Positions 29,101 to 37,539 are shown, counted from the first letter of the stretch. The stretch: DNA of 64,000 bases from Bacteroidota bacterium (GCA_016713925.1 JADJOH010000002.1:124001-188000); one strand, 5' to 3'. Notes: generated from the sequence alone by a model not told the origin. Made by a program: numbers and translations.

Positions 29101-29949
29101 AATGGTTTCTCTTTCGAGGATCACTTCATTCCTTTCGATGGAAACTACTTCACCGGTATCTTCATCTACGAAGTCTTCCAGCCAGCTCTTCAAAACACGA
29201 GCGGCCAGTTTACGACCCACTACTTTTTTGAGACCGGCCTTACTTACTTTCACTTCATCCGCGAGACCAAAAAGCTCGAGGATATCTTTATCCGTTTGAT
29301 AACCGATTGCACGCAGCAAGGTGGTAACGGGGAATTTCTTTTTTCTGTCGATATACGCATACATCACATTGTTGATGTCTGTCGCAAATTCGATCCATGA
29401 ACCTTTGAAAGGAATCACACGTGCGGAGTACAATTTAGTACCATTGGCATGACGGCTTTGTCCGAAGAACACACCGGGTGAACGGTGAAGCTGGGAAACC
29501 ACTACACGCTCTGCACCATTGATCACGAATGTACCTTTCGGTGTCATGTAGGGAATAGTACCGAGGTAAACGTCCTGCACAATTGTTTCAAAATCCTCAT
29601 GTTCAGGATCTGTACAATAGAGTTTCAGTTTCGCTTTCAGCGGAACGCTGTAAGTCAAGCCACGTTCGATACATTCATCGAGGGCATAACGGGGAGGATC
29701 CACGAAATAATCGAGGAACTCCAGCACGAAATTATTTCGGGAGTCGGTGATCGGGAAATTCTCGCTGAACACCTTATAAAGCCCTTCTTCGGTGCGGTTA
29801 TCAGCTGTTGTTTCCAGCTGGAAGAAATCCTTGAATGATTTCAATTGGATTTCAAGAAAATCAGGGTATTCAATCCTGTGTTTGTTTTTACTGAAATTAA
29901 CTCGGTTGGTTACTGACTTCTCTGAAGAGAGACTTGTTTTCGTAGTCAA
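26116..29949 (-). CDS. rpoB: DNA-directed RNA polymerase subunit beta
   Basis: 1277 residues. Intact family blocks include the rifampicin-pocket region ([40 protein letters not shown]), [10 protein letters not shown], and the C-terminal [12 protein letters not shown] and [18 protein letters not shown]. The rifampicin-pocket positions visible here look wild type (for example the [20 protein letters not shown] context with the usual His and Ser). It follows rplL by about 120 bases that hold a strong hairpin (30020-30052). Confidence 0.98.
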   Translation of the reverse strand: MTTKTSLSSEKSVTNRVNFSKNKHRIEYPDFLEIQLKSFKDFFQLETTADNRTEEGLYKVFSENFPITDSRNNFVLEFLDYFVDPPRYALDECIERGLTYSVPLKAKLKLYCTDPEHEDFETIVQDVYLGTIPYMTPKGTFVINGAERVVVSQLHRSPGVFFGQSRHANGTKLYSARVIPFKGSWIEFATDINNVMYAYIDRKKKFPVTTLLRAIGYQTDKDILELFGLADEVKVSKAGLKKVVGRKLAARVLKSWLEDFVDEDTGEVVSIERNEVILERETILEDDHIDMIVDASVKSVILHKEDANTNDYAIIYNTLQKDTSNSEKEAVEHIYRQLRNAEPPDEETARGIIDKLFFSDKRYDLGQVGRFRLNRKLNLNTAIDTKVLTKEDIIAIIKYLIELINAKTIVDDIDHLSNRRVRTVGEQLYSQFGVGLARMARTIRERMNVRDNEVFTPADLINAKTLSSVINSFFGTNQLSQFMDQTNPLAEITHKRRLSALGPGGLSRERAGFEVRDVHYTHYGRLCTIETPEGPNIGLISSLCVYAKINNLGFISTPYRPVNTGKVDTSGDNIIYLTAEEEDSKVIAQANAPVDEAGNFTGGRIKARFEGDFPIVEPEELHLIDVAPNQIASIAASLIPFLEHDDANRALMGSNMQRQAVPLLRPQAPIVGTGLEGHVVRDSRVLINSDYAGVVEYVDANEIHVRNFRNEDEKLISFDDDVRIYKLTKFQKTNQNTCINLKPIVRKGDKVKQHQVLCEGYATQGGELALGRNLKVAFMPWKGYNFEDAIVISERVVREDIFTSIHVDEYSLEVRDTKRGLEELTADIPNVSEEATRELDEHGLIRVGAEVGEGDILIGKITPKGETDPSPEEKLLRAIFGDKAGDVKDASLKVPPSVKGVVIDKKLFSRAIKDKRSRDEEKNIVARFDAEQDKDLAELKVQLVDKLFVLVSGKTSQGVINAYKEVVIPKGSKFTQKMLVDIDYNNINPTKWTTDKEKNEQITRLLTNYNVKANEVIASYKRKKFQVQIGDELPTGIMQLAKVYIAKKRKLKVGDKMAGRHGNKGIVARIVRDEDMPYLDDGTPVDIVLNPLGVPSRMNLGQIYETVLAWAGEKLGVKFATPIFDGATLAEIDHYVTKAGLPKFGSSYLWDGGTGDRFHQPATVGIIYMLKLGHMVDDKMHARSIGPYSLITQQPLGGKAQFGGQRFGEMEVWAIEAFGAANILQELLTVKSDDVMGRAKAYEAIVKGDNMPTPGIPESFNVLLHELQGLCLKVTLD

Positions 29950-30019
29950 GGCGAAGGAGTTTTAATTGTTAATTAACAACCGTTCGGAACCCTCTTGCGA
30001 GGTGTTTAGAAAATGGGAA

Positions 30020-30052
30020 AGACCTGTTCCACCGAACGGGTGGAACAGGTCT
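30020..30052 (-). terminator. rplL-rpoB intergenic hairpin (possible attenuator)
   Basis: Fourteen-base perfect arms (AGACCTGTTCCACC / GGTGGAACAGGTCT) flank a 5-base loop between rplL and rpoB. The bases after it on the minus strand are TTCCCATTTTC, a weak U-tract. It may reduce, not stop, transcription into rpoB, as the rplL-rpoB attenuator does in Escherichia coli. Confidence 0.7.
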
Positions 30053-30072
30053 ATTAGAAGACTGAGAGTCAA

Positions 30073-30450
30073 TTATTTGACTTCAACTTCCGCTCCTGCA
30101 TCTGAAAGCTGTTGCTTCAATGCATTGGCTTCGTCTTTAGATACACCTTCTTTTACTGGTTTTGGTGCGCCATCAACGAGGTCTTTTGCTTCTTTCAGTC
30201 CAAGACCGGTAAGGTCTTTTACCAATTTCACGATTGCAAGTTTATTTGCACCTGCAGCTTTCAGAATCACATCAAAAGATGTTTTTTCTTCAGCGACTTC
30301 GGCACCACCACCTGCTCCGGGAGCAGCAACTGCAACAGCTGCAGCAGCGGGTTCAATACCATATTCGTCTTTCAGGATAGTTGCAAGTTCCTGAACTTCT
30401 TTCACTGTAAGATTTACGAGTTGTTCAGCGAATGCTTTCAAATCTGCCAT
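30073..30450 (-). CDS. rplL: Ribosomal protein bL12 (L7/L12)
   Basis: 125 residues. The N-terminal dimerisation domain ([20 protein letters not shown]) is followed by an Ala/Gly/Pro hinge (about residues 36-52) and the C-terminal factor-binding domain ([40 protein letters not shown]). It forms the ribosomal stalk that recruits translation GTPases. It sits 87 bases after rplJ on the same strand. Confidence 0.97.
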   Translation of the reverse strand: MADLKAFAEQLVNLTVKEVQELATILKDEYGIEPAAAAVAVAAPGAGGGAEVAEEKTSFDVILKAAGANKLAIVKLVKDLTGLGLKEAKDLVDGAPKPVKEGVSKDEANALKQQLSDAGAEVEVK

Positions 30451-30537
30451 TTTATTGATTTTTTAAGGAGTTACTTGATGATTTTTTTTGATGAATACTT
30501 TTGGAATTTTTCCCACGTAGCTGTTATGCCCTTCGGC

Positions 30538-31071
30538 TTAAGCGGCACGCTCTTCCAGGGTTTTGAGGATACCGGCAATCTTTGCACCCTGACCTTTGAG
30601 GCCGGAGATAACAGATTTTGCAGGTGACTGAAGGAGTCCGATAACATCGCCGATGAGTTCGTTTTTGGACTTCAGTGATGCGAGTGCATCGAGCTGATTG
30701 TCGCCAACGTAAATTCCACCGTCGATATAAGCGCTCTTCAATGCAGGTTTAGTGGCATCTTTACCGCTTTCTTTGCGGAAATCCTTGATCATTTTAGCAG
30801 GAAGACTGGCTGATTCAGATGCCATGATAGCGGATGAACCTTTCAGTGTAGGGATCAACTGGCTGAAATCGCCTTCGATCTTTTCCAATGCTTTTTTAAT
30901 CAGAGAATTTTTTGCCACCTTCAGCTGCACTTGCTTATTAAAGCAATGACGACGCAGCTTGGAGGTTTTTTCTGAGTTCAGGGTTTCTATATCGGTGATA
31001 TAAAAATTACTGTATTGACTCAGTGTTCCCACCAATTCATCGATGATCTTGTTTTTTTCTTCTCTTGTCAT
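30538..31071 (-). CDS. rplJ: Ribosomal protein uL10
   Basis: 177 residues. The N-terminal rRNA-binding part (MTREEKNKIIDELVGTLSQY) is followed by the typical LRRHCFNKQVQLKVAKNSLI segment and a C-terminal helix (SVISGLKGQGAKIAGILKTL) that binds bL12 dimers. It is located between rplA (23-base gap) and rplL. No long L10-type leader is present in that short gap. Confidence 0.96.
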   Translation of the reverse strand: MTREEKNKIIDELVGTLSQYSNFYITDIETLNSEKTSKLRRHCFNKQVQLKVAKNSLIKKALEKIEGDFSQLIPTLKGSSAIMASESASLPAKMIKDFRKESGKDATKPALKSAYIDGGIYVGDNQLDALASLKSKNELIGDVIGLLQSPAKSVISGLKGQGAKIAGILKTLEERAA

Positions 31072-31094
31072 GTGACGAATTCGTGTTAGATGTT

Positions 31095-31790
31095 TTACCC
31101 GGCAACATTTTTCGCATCAATGCGAATGCCCGGGCTCATCGTACTGCTTAAGGAAATACTTCTGAGGTAAGTTCCTTTTGCGGCAGATGGTTTGAGCTTT
31201 ACGATGGTCTGAAGCAATTCATGAGCGTTATCGTACAACTTAGCAGCATCGAAAGACACCTTGCCGATAGAGGCATGGATGATTCCGGTTTTATCTACTT
31301 TGAAGTCGATTTTACCCGCTTTCACTTCCTTAACCGCTTTGCCGACATCGTTTGTAACGGTACCGGTTTTAGGGTTAGGCATGAGATTTCGGGGGCCCAG
31401 GATTTTACCCAGTTTACCCACTTTTGCCATTACGCCTGGCATGGTGATCACGATATCCACATCTGTCCAACCGCCTTCGATTTTCTGGATGTAATCATCA
31501 AGACCCACATGGTCAGCGCCGGCATCACGAGCTTCCTGCTCTTTGTCAGGAGTGCACAATACCAACACGCGAACGGTTTTACCGGTTCCGTGTGGCAGGG
31601 TAACGATACCACGTACCATTTGATTGGCTTTACGCGGATCTACTCCCAGTCGTACACTCAGGTCAACTGATTCATCAAACTTGGTGAAGGATACTTGCTT
31701 CACAAGTTTGGTGGCATCTTGCAGGTTGTAGGCTTTGTCAGCGTCTACTTTCGCATAAGCTACCTTTTGGTTCTTCGTTAACTTAGCCAT
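31095..31790 (-). CDS. rplA: Ribosomal protein uL1
   Basis: 231 residues. Family blocks: [21 protein letters not shown] ([19 protein letters not shown]), [15 protein letters not shown] and [21 protein letters not shown]1 lines the ribosomal E-site stalk and represses its own operon by binding mRNA. It follows rplK after an 82-base gap containing an inverted repeat. Confidence 0.97.
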   Translation of the reverse strand: MAKLTKNQKVAYAKVDADKAYNLQDATKLVKQVSFTKFDESVDLSVRLGVDPRKANQMVRGIVTLPHGTGKTVRVLVLCTPDKEQEARDAGADHVGLDDYIQKIEGGWTDVDIVITMPGVMAKVGKLGKILGPRNLMPNPKTGTVTNDVGKAVKEVKAGKIDFKVDKTGIIHASIGKVSFDAAKLYDNAHELLQTIVKLKPSAAKGTYLRSISLSSTMSPGIRIDAKNVAG

Positions 31791-31819
31791 TTGGTGATTC
31801 TGAGTTTATTAATTGTTTT

Positions 31820-31859
31820 GGTACCGGATCACGGGAAGCAGCTAGCGATTCCCGGTACC
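31820..31859 (-). repeat. Inverted repeat in the rplK-rplA gap
   Basis: Eight-base arms (GGTACCGG / CCGGTACC) enclose a nested GGGAA / TTCCC pair. In RNA this would fold over most of the rplA leader. It may be an mRNA processing or translational control structure. There is no U-run, so it is not a simple terminator. Confidence 0.5.
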
Positions 31860-31872
31860 GCGATCAGACTTA

Positions 31873-32313
31873 CTACTCCCAGGGAGCGGTTCCTTCTACA
31901 TTAATACCTGCACTACGTGCCGATCCTGCAATCATTTTCATAGCAGATTCGATAGTGAAGCAGTTCATGTCAACCATTTTCCCTTCGGCAATGGTACGGA
32001 CCTGATCCCAGGTTACAGTTCCAACTTTTTTACGGTTAGATTCAGCTGAACCTTTTTGAATTTTAGCCACCTCCATCAGCTGTATGAATGCTGGAGGGGT
32101 TTTGATGATAAAGTCAAATGACTTATCCGTGTATACAGTGATAATTACCGGCAGTATCTGCCCTGCTTTGTCCTGCGTGCGTCCGTTGAACTGCTTGCAG
32201 AACTCCATGATATTAACCCCTTTCGCACCGAGAGCCGGTCCGATTGGTGGTGCAGGATTTGCAGCGCCGCCTTTCACCTGTAATTTGATCAGTGCGCCTA
32301 TTTCTTTTGCCAT
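31873..32313 (-). CDS. rplK: Ribosomal protein uL11
   Basis: 146 residues from the ATG at 32313 ([20 protein letters not shown]). An in-frame upstream ATG at 32391 would add 26 non-conserved residues. Key blocks are the Pro-rich thiostrepton-site region ([20 protein letters not shown]) and the C-terminal rRNA-binding domain (TIEGTARSAGI-like, [15 protein letters not shown]). The 96 bases between nusG and this start can form a GCCGG/CCGGC stem and may be the L1 regulatory leader. Confidence 0.96.
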   Translation of the reverse strand: MAKEIGALIKLQVKGGAANPAPPIGPALGAKGVNIMEFCKQFNGRTQDKAGQILPVIITVYTDKSFDFIIKTPPAFIQLMEVAKIQKGSAESNRKKVGTVTWDQVRTIAEGKMVDMNCFTIESAMKMIAGSARSAGINVEGTAPWE

Positions 32314-32409
32314 TAGTTCTGTTTTTATTACTCGGTACCTATGTCTTAGAGGAGAAGATTCATCAGCGCCGGAGTGGAAGCTAACCGGCAATGACTTCAG
32401 ACAATCAGT

Positions 32410-32967
32410 TTACGATTCTTTTTCTACTTGCATGTAACTTAATTCAAGCGGTGTTTTACGCCCGAAGATTTTCACCATCACTTTCAGTTTCTTTTTCTCT
32501 TCGTTCACTTCTTCAATCACTCCTGAGAAACTGTTAAAGGGTCCGTCGGTCACTTTCACCGTTTCACCCACTACAAAAGGTATGTTGATTACCTCTTCAC
32601 TATCGTGGAGTTCATCCACTTTTCCGAGAATTCTGTTCACTTCCGTTTGCCGGAGTGGTGTTGGAGCTTCGCCTTTTGGGCCAAGGAATCCGATTACACC
32701 GGTAGTATTTTGAATGATATGTGGAATTTCACCTATCAGATCTGCTTCTATCAATACATAACCCGGAAGATGGGCTCTTTCCTTACTTACTTTTTTACCA
32801 TCTTTTATCTGGTAAAACTTCTCCATGGGTATGAGCACCTGTGATACATAGTCCTGAAGGCCGGTACGAACAATTTCACTTTCGATATATTGTTTTACCT
32901 TTTTCTCCTTTCCGCTGATGGCACGGATGACATACCATTTCTTATTGCCGGTTGTCGTCTCTGTCAT
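32410..32967 (-). CDS. nusG: Transcription termination/antitermination factor NusG
   Basis: 185 residues. The NGN domain (KWYVIRAISGKEKKVKQYIE to about residue 115) contains PGYVLIEADL. The C-terminal KOW domain contains VKVTDGPFNSFSGVIEEVNE. It couples RNA polymerase to Rho or the ribosome. It starts 11 bases after the secE stop, the conserved secE-nusG pairing. Confidence 0.97.
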   Translation of the reverse strand: MTETTTGNKKWYVIRAISGKEKKVKQYIESEIVRTGLQDYVSQVLIPMEKFYQIKDGKKVSKERAHLPGYVLIEADLIGEIPHIIQNTTGVIGFLGPKGEAPTPLRQTEVNRILGKVDELHDSEEVINIPFVVGETVKVTDGPFNSFSGVIEEVNEEKKKLKVMVKIFGRKTPLELSYMQVEKES

Positions 32968-32978
32968 GACTTAATGAG

Positions 32979-33173
32979 TTAAGCGAAGAGATTATAAACA
33001 ACATTCAATGCTCCCTGGAACAGAAAATCAATAAAGAAAATCACAAAGCCAAATATCAGCGTGGCGACAAGCACCACTATGGCACTACTCTGCAATTCAT
33101 TCTAGGTAGGCCATGAAACCTTATTCATCAGTTCGTTGTAAGAATCCTGAATATATAATTTGATCTTTTCCAT
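32979..33173 (-). pseudogene. secE: SecE translocon subunit with an in-frame TAG at codon 24
   Basis: The frame from the ATG at 33173 reads MEKIKLYIQDSYNELMNKVS-WPT, then TAG (33102-33104). It continues in frame as NELQSSAIVVLVATLIFGFV and the single membrane helix to a TAA at 32979-32981, 64 codons in all. SecE anchors SecY and is essential. The family motif is K-V-[ST]-W-P-[ST]-W-x-E-L, so the TAG replaces the codon for the second Trp (TGG to TAG, one base). The gene is otherwise intact and in its conserved place between tRNA-Trp and nusG. A sequence error is the simplest explanation. Confidence 0.9.
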
Positions 33174-33212
33174 GATGACAATGTGATAAGTAATCTTTAC
33201 TGTTTTAATGTG

Positions 33213-33285
33213 CACGGGTGGAGAGACTCGAACTCCCAGCCAATGGTTTTGGAGACCACTACTCTACCAATTGAGCTACACCCGT
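33213..33285 (-). tRNA. tRNA-Trp (anticodon CCA)
   Basis: 73 bases. The acceptor arms ACGGGTG / CACCCGT pair perfectly, the D-arm GTAGCTCAATTGGTAGAG and T-loop GTTCGAGTC are standard, and the anticodon loop reads CTCCAAA. CCA is not encoded. It is located between secE and tuf, as is usual in the phylum. Confidence 0.95.
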
Positions 33286-33323
33286 AATTGATATGGTGTT
33301 TATTTATTTTTATCCGCCTTCCG

Positions 33324-33415
33324 GCTGCTTGCTGCTGGCTACTTGCTTCTTGCTTCTCGCTGCTTGCTTTGGGGCTACCAGCTTCCAGCTACCGGCTACC
33401 GGCAGTTTGCTTTGG
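33324..33415. repeat. Heptanucleotide array, GCTNCNN type, 13 units
   Basis: Seven contiguous 7-base units (33324-33372: GCTGCTT, GCTGCTG, GCTACTT, GCTTCTT, GCTTCTC, GCTGCTT, GCTTTGG), then one extra G, then six more (33374-33415: GCTACCA, GCTTCCA, GCTACCG, GCTACCG, GCAGTTT, GCTTTGG). Up to about 33470 the following bases keep a weak 7-base rhythm of GGNTTT words. The array lies between tRNA-Trp and tuf. Confidence 0.85.
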
Positions 33416-33516
33416 CAATTGGTTTTCGGCTTTTAGGATTCCGGTTTTGAGAATTGGCTTTCGAAGTTTATGCATTGGGTTTTACACCAAAATTCATTCA
33501 TTCAACTATTCCTATA

Positions 33517-33698
33517 AACTTAGAACCTTAAACCTTAAACCTTGGACTTTAAACCCTGAACTTTAAACCTCAAACCTCGAACTTTAAACCTCAAACTTTA
33601 AACCTTAAACCTCAAACTTTAAACCTTAAACCTTGAACTTTAAACCTTGAACCTTGAACTTTAAACCTTGAACCTTGAACTTTAAACCTTAAACTTTA
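33517..33698. repeat. Heptanucleotide array, AACYTTR consensus, 26 units
   Basis: Twenty-six uninterrupted 7-base units cover 182 bases with no insertion or deletion. Most are AACCTTA, AACCTTG, AACTTTA or AACCTCA. The 3' half has a 21-base higher-order pattern (AACCTTG AACCTTG AACTTTA). It ends 3 bases from the tuf hairpin at 33702. Together with the array at 33324 it fills most of the 470-base tRNA-Trp/tuf spacer. No gene is present there. Confidence 0.92.
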
Positions 33699-33701
33699 TA
33701 A

Positions 33702-33741
33702 ACAGGTGCGTCCCAACCGTATGGCCGGGACGAACACCTGT
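33702..33741 (-). terminator. Hairpin after tuf
   Basis: On the minus strand the arms ACAGGTG-TT-CGTCCC and GGGACG-C-ACCTGT pair over 12-13 bases with a small asymmetric bulge, followed by TTTATAAAG. It begins 16 bases past the tuf stop. Confidence 0.75.
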
Positions 33742-33756
33742 CAATTTTATACTCTA

Positions 33757-34945
33757 CTATTCGAGAATTTCAGTTACCTGACCGGCACCAACGGTACGTC
33801 CACCTTCGCGGATAGCGAAACGGAGACCTTTATCCATAGCGATCGGTTGAATCAATTCAACAGTGATCGTTACGTTATCGCCCGGCATTACCATCTCACG
33901 TCCTTCAGGAAGTGTGATTTCACCGGTTACGTCAGTTGTACGGAAGTAGAATTGAGGGCGGTATTTATTGTGGAAAGGAGTGTGACGACCACCTTCTTCC
34001 TTCTTCAATACATAGATTTCCGCTTTGAATTTAGCATGAGGCTTAATAGAACCGGGTTTAGCGATTACCATTCCGCGACGGATATCGGTTTTCTCGATAC
34101 CACGCAGGAGCAAACCCACGTTATCACCGGCTTCACCACGGTCAAGAATCTTACGGAACATCTCCACACCTGTAACAGTAGAAGTCAATTTCTCCAGATT
34201 GCATACCGATGATTTCAACGGAATCATTAGAGTTGATAACACCACGCTCGATACGACCTGTAGCAACAGTACCACGACCTGTGATAGAGAACACGTCCTC
34301 GATCGGCATCAGGAATGGTTTGTCAACTTCACGCGGAGGCAGCGGAATGAAAGTATCTACTGCTTCCATGAGTTCCATAATTTTTGGTACCCAATTCGCA
34401 TCCAGATTCAATCCACCCAAAGCCGAACCACGAATGATAGGTGTATTATCACCATCATAATCATAGAACGAAAGCAGTTCACGGATTTCCATTTCAACGA
34501 GGTCTAACAATTCAGGATCGTCAACCGCATCTACTTTGTTCATGAACACCACAATTTTAGGAACACCTACCTGGCGCGCCAGCAGGATATGCTCGCGAGT
34601 CTGAGGCATAGGACCGTCAGTTGCAGCAACCACAAGAATGGCTCCATCCATCTGGGCAGCACCTGTAACCATGTTCTTCACGTAGTCGGCGTGACCTGGA
34701 CAGTCGACGTGCGCATAGTGACGGTTCATGGTCTGATATTCGACGTGTGCAGTATTAATGGTGATACCACGCTCTTTTTCTTCTGGAGCGTTATCGATAG
34801 AGGAGAAATCCCTCTTCTCGGCCAAACCTTGCTGTGACAGCACGTTTGTAATTGCAGCAGTAAGAGTGGTCTTACCGTGGTCAACGTGACCAATGGTTCC
34901 AATGTTTACGTGTGGCTTGGAACGATCAAATTTCTCTTTAGCCAT
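33757..34945 (-). pseudogene. tuf: Elongation factor Tu, single-base insertion near 34194
   Basis: The G-domain is intact: [24 protein letters not shown]. The first frame runs to IIGMQS and then goes astray; the second frame picks up at [20 protein letters not shown] and continues through domains 2 and 3 to [11 protein letters not shown]. Removing one C of the CC pair at 34194-34195 (plus strand) gives [13 protein letters not shown] and an uninterrupted protein of 395 residues, the exact length expected. EF-Tu delivers aminoacyl-tRNA and is essential, so if this is the only copy the lesion must be a sequence error. A second tuf copy cannot be excluded. Confidence 0.95.
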
Positions 34946-34988
34946 TTTATGAAGGTGTTATTTATTGTGTTAATGTTAATTTTAATTG

Positions 34989-35061
34989 AGCCAATGACCA
35001 GAATCGAACTGGTGACCTCATCCTTACCATGGATGTGCTCTACCGACTGAGCTACATTGGC
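34989..35061 (-). tRNA. tRNA-Thr (anticodon GGT)
   Basis: 73 bases. Acceptor arms GCCAATG / CATTGGC, anticodon stem CATCC / GGATG with loop ATGGTAA, and T-loop GTTCGATTC. It lies just upstream of tuf on the same strand, so it may be processed from a shared transcript. Confidence 0.95.
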
Positions 35062-35302
35062 GGGTATTAAAGAACGTTGTTGATTCCTTTCCTCGGGGTT
35101 AATTTCCTCTGTTCAGGGTTTTATCCGCCTTTCCGACCCGCCGGCAATCTGATTTTTACGGGGCGTGAAGTTACAAATTAATACAATGCCTCAGGCATCA
35201 CATTTAAATTCTTTTAACTTCTGCTGATTTTCTCCGGCAAACCGGTTATTTCAGCTTTTATCCCTACTCGTTTAGCTTTCGCTGCACTTTTTCTCTTAAT
35301 TG

Positions 35303-35375
35303 AGCGGAAGACGAGGCTCGAACTCGCTACCCTCAGCTTGGAAGGCTGATGCTCTACCAAATGAGCTACTTCCGC
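35303..35375 (-). tRNA. tRNA-Gly (anticodon TCC)
   Basis: 73 bases. Acceptor arms GCGGAAG / CTTCCGC, anticodon stem TCAGC / GCTGA with loop CTTCCAA, and T-loop GTTCGAGCC. Confidence 0.95.
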
Positions 35376-35479
35376 TTATTTCTGATCCTCTTTTCAAAGC
35401 CAATAATCCGGCTTTTCAGGGAGTGTCTCTTCCGCAGATGTGGGGACGGAAGACGAATTTTCTACTTCAAAGAACCTTG

Positions 35480-35562
35480 TGGGGAGAGAAGGATTCGAAC
35501 CTTCGAACTCCGAAGAGGACAGATTTACAGTCTGTTGCCGTTGGCCACTTGGCTATCTCCCC
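35480..35562 (-). tRNA. tRNA-Tyr (anticodon GTA)
   Basis: 83 bases with a long variable arm (type II tRNA). Acceptor arms GGGGAGA / TCTCCCC, anticodon loop CTGTAAA, and T-loop GTTCGAATC. Confidence 0.95.
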
Positions 35563-35645
35563 GATCATCACAAACACCCCGGACCCTGAGGTGTCCTTTT
35601 CACCGGAAGGAGATTTTTCAACTCCACCCAGACGATTCAAACTTG

Positions 35646-35719
35646 AGCCGATGGAGGGATTCGAACCCCCGACCTACTGATTACAAATCAGTAGCTCTGA
35701 CCAGCTGAGCTACATCGGC
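35646..35719 (-). tRNA. tRNA-Thr (anticodon TGT)
   Basis: 74 bases. Acceptor arms GCCGATG / CATCGGC, anticodon stem ACTGA / TCAGT with loop TTTGTAA, and T-loop GTTCGAATC. It is the first of the four-tRNA run upstream of tuf. Confidence 0.95.
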
Positions 35720-35921
35720 TTGAATATCAATTCACTACAAGACAATCCCCAAAATGGGACTGCAAATTTAGTAAATTCTTTATTTCAAACAAGCGGAAGC
35801 ACTTAAATTATTGAAAAGAATTGAAAAAAAATGCTTTTTTACTCTTCCCCTGCCTTTCCGGTAAAAGATAGCGGGGATAAAAGTTAAACATGCCCTATTT
35901 CAGACCTCTTAATGAAAATTT

Positions 35922-35949
35922 AAAAGCCCGCTTAAATAAGCAGGCTTTT
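35922..35949 (-). terminator. Terminator after hpf
   Basis: Twelve-base arms (AAAAGCCTGCTT / AAGCGGGCTTTT with one mismatch) flank a 4-base loop and end in TTTT. It lies 21 bases beyond the hpf stop, so hpf and the tRNA run are separate transcripts. Confidence 0.75.
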
Positions 35950-35970
35950 CGTTTCTATATGGAAAAGGAA

Positions 35971-36270
35971 TCAACTTCCTCTTTGCTTTTCTTTATGCTT
36001 TGTAATTTGCTTTCGAAGTGCTTCCACAGCATTATCCGTAGCTTCTTCAAATGTTTTACATTGTTCACGGGCAAACATCGTTTTTCCCGGGGCTGATATT
36101 TTAATTTCTGCAATCTTATTGCCTTTATCGTCCGATTTATCCAGTCGCAAGTAGACTTCGCTTTCAATAATCGCTTCATAAAACTGCGTCAGCTTGTCCA
36201 CTTTTTCTTCTACGAATTGCAGGAGTTTCCGATCGGCAGTAAAATGGATGGATTGAACTTTCACTTTCAT
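35971..36270 (-). CDS. hpf: Ribosome hibernation-promoting factor (short HPF/RaiA family)
   Basis: 99 residues. One HPF/RaiA domain: MKVKVQSIHFTADRKLLQFV, VYLRLDKSDDKGNKIAEIKI, and a basic C-terminal helix (ATDNAVEALRKQITKHKEKQ). It binds the 30S decoding region in stationary phase. The extra dimerising domain of long HPF is absent. It starts 20 bases after the recombinase gene, so the two are likely co-transcribed. Confidence 0.92.
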   Translation of the reverse strand: MKVKVQSIHFTADRKLLQFVEEKVDKLTQFYEAIIESEVYLRLDKSDDKGNKIAEIKISAPGKTMFAREQCKTFEEATDNAVEALRKQITKHKEKQRGS

Positions 36271-36290
36271 AATTTTTAGTTTTTAATGAG

Positions 36291-37187
36291 TTATGCTTTG
36301 GGGAAGGCTTGTTTATAAATTTCCTTCAGTTTTTCTATGGAATTATGGGTGTACACCTGTGTGGCGGCGAGACTACTATGACCAAGAAGTTCTTTAATGG
36401 CATTGATATCGGCACCGTGATTGAGCATGGCTGTAGCAAAACTATGCCTTAAAACATGCGGACTTCTTTTTTCACCTGTAGAAACTCGGCTGATGCTGCT
36501 TTTCACCAGTCGGTAAACGAATCCGGGATACATTTGGTTACCTTTATTTTCGACGAAGAAATAAGGGTGATCTGTATGGTGTTCGAGCATAAATTTCTGT
36601 CGCTCTTCCAGATATTCAGTAAGGATTTGCCTGAAATTATTTGTGATGGGAATTTGTCGGATCTTATTTCTCTTACCCAGCACCGTTATAGTCAAATTAT
36701 AGAGATTCACATCACTTACTTTTAACCCGATCAATTCAGAGAGACGCACGCCGGTTCTGTAAAAAAAATCCATGATGAGCAGATTTCGCAGATTCTCGAA
36801 ACCAGCTTCCAGTTGAGCATCTAAGTCGAAAAGCTTTGCCATGCGTGGCTCATCTACATATTCCGGTAATTTCTTCTTTGTTTTAGGAGCCATTACTTTA
36901 ATCATCGGACTTCGCTCCAGACGACCGGTCTTCACCATAAACCGATAGAATGTCCGCAGAGTGGTAATTTTTCTATTCACAGACCGCGGATCCAGACCAG
37001 CTTCCATGAGTGAAACGATCCAGGATCGAATAATAAAATGACTGGATTGAGTGAGGTCGATGAGCTGATATTGGATACCGAGATAATCAGCATATTGCTT
37101 TAAATCGTTTTCATAAGCAATGACAGTATGCTCTGAAGAACGCTTTTCAAAGCGCAAATAATTAATAAAACGTTCGTGGTCGGTCAC
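36291..37187 (-). CDS. xerC: Tyrosine recombinase of the XerC/XerD type
   Basis: 298 residues, normal for Xer. The N-terminal SAM-like core-binding domain covers about residues 1-95. The catalytic domain has Arg148 (TGVRLSELIGL), Lys172 (the beta-hairpin GKRNK), His244 and Arg247 (HVLRHSFATAML), His270 (LGHSSLAATQ) and the nucleophile Tyr279. It resolves chromosome dimers at dif. The conserved chromosomal setting next to hpf and rpsU argues for a housekeeping Xer and not a mobile-element integrase. I cannot decide between XerC and XerD. Confidence 0.9.
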   Translation of the reverse strand: MTDHERFINYLRFEKRSSEHTVIAYENDLKQYADYLGIQYQLIDLTQSSHFIIRSWIVSLMEAGLDPRSVNRKITTLRTFYRFMVKTGRLERSPMIKVMAPKTKKKLPEYVDEPRMAKLFDLDAQLEAGFENLRNLLIMDFFYRTGVRLSELIGLKVSDVNLYNLTITVLGKRNKIRQIPITNNFRQILTEYLEERQKFMLEHHTDHPYFFVENKGNQMYPGFVYRLVKSSISRVSTGEKRSPHVLRHSFATAMLNHGADINAIKELLGHSSLAATQVYTHNSIEKLKEIYKQAFPKA

Positions 37188-37279
37188 ATTAACGAGGTTA
37201 CTTTCTATTTAAACTCGAAAAATCAAATTTATTGTATGCTAAAGATACATCTAAACGGATTCAAAAATCTGAAAATTGA

Positions 37280-37314
37280 AAAAATAAAAATCCGGGCTCG
37301 TTTGAAACCCGGAT
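37280..37314 (-). terminator. Terminator between rpsU and the Xer gene
   Basis: Seven-base arms (ATCCGGG / CCCGGAT) with an 11-base loop are followed on the minus strand by TTTTATTTTTTC. It separates rpsU from xerC. Confidence 0.8.
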
Positions 37315-37344
37315 CAACTAATATAAGGATGGTAAGAAGGGGTA

Positions 37345-37539
37345 TTAAACCTCTACCGCAGCTTGCAGATGATTCTTGTAAATCGCCTTTTTAATTTCCG
37401 TACGACGTGTAATAGAAGGCTTCTCAAATGCCTGACGTGCACGCAATTGCTTTACAGTACCGGTTTTCTCAAACTTCTTCTTGTACTTTTTAAGCGCCTT
37501 GTCGATTGTTTCGTTTTCTTTGATTGGAACGATGATCAT
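37345..37539 (-). CDS. rpsU: Ribosomal protein bS21
   Basis: 64 residues from the ATG at 37539 (MIIVPIKENETIDKALKKYK). The in-frame 37563 start would add eight unlikely residues. It is typical: very basic, with KTGTVKQLRARQAFEKPSI. bS21 contacts the Shine-Dalgarno region of 16S rRNA. In Bacteroidota it is part of how anti-SD pairing is masked. Confidence 0.95.
   Translation of the reverse strand: MIIVPIKENETIDKALKKYKKKFEKTGTVKQLRARQAFEKPSITRRTEIKKAIYKNHLQAAVEV

Noticed and set aside
18992..33104. Genome-wide reassignment of TAG to an amino acid
   Set aside because: TAG is the normal stop of recR, the GT2 fusion, the S9 peptidase, fadA and the porin, so the two internal TAG codons cannot reflect a general code change.
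33324..33698. CRISPR array
   Set aside because: The units are 7 bases, contiguous and degenerate, with no spacers of 25-40 bases between conserved repeats and no cas gene in the window.
34151..34275. Programmed ribosomal frameshift in tuf
   Set aside because: The site CTGGAG has no slippery heptamer or following pseudoknot, and no EF-Tu is known to need one. A one-base insertion is simpler.
36291..37187. Phage or integrative-element integrase beside the tRNA cluster
   Set aside because: The gene is a normal-size Xer in the conserved rpsU-xer-hpf order, and I found no attachment-site duplication of the tRNA ends.
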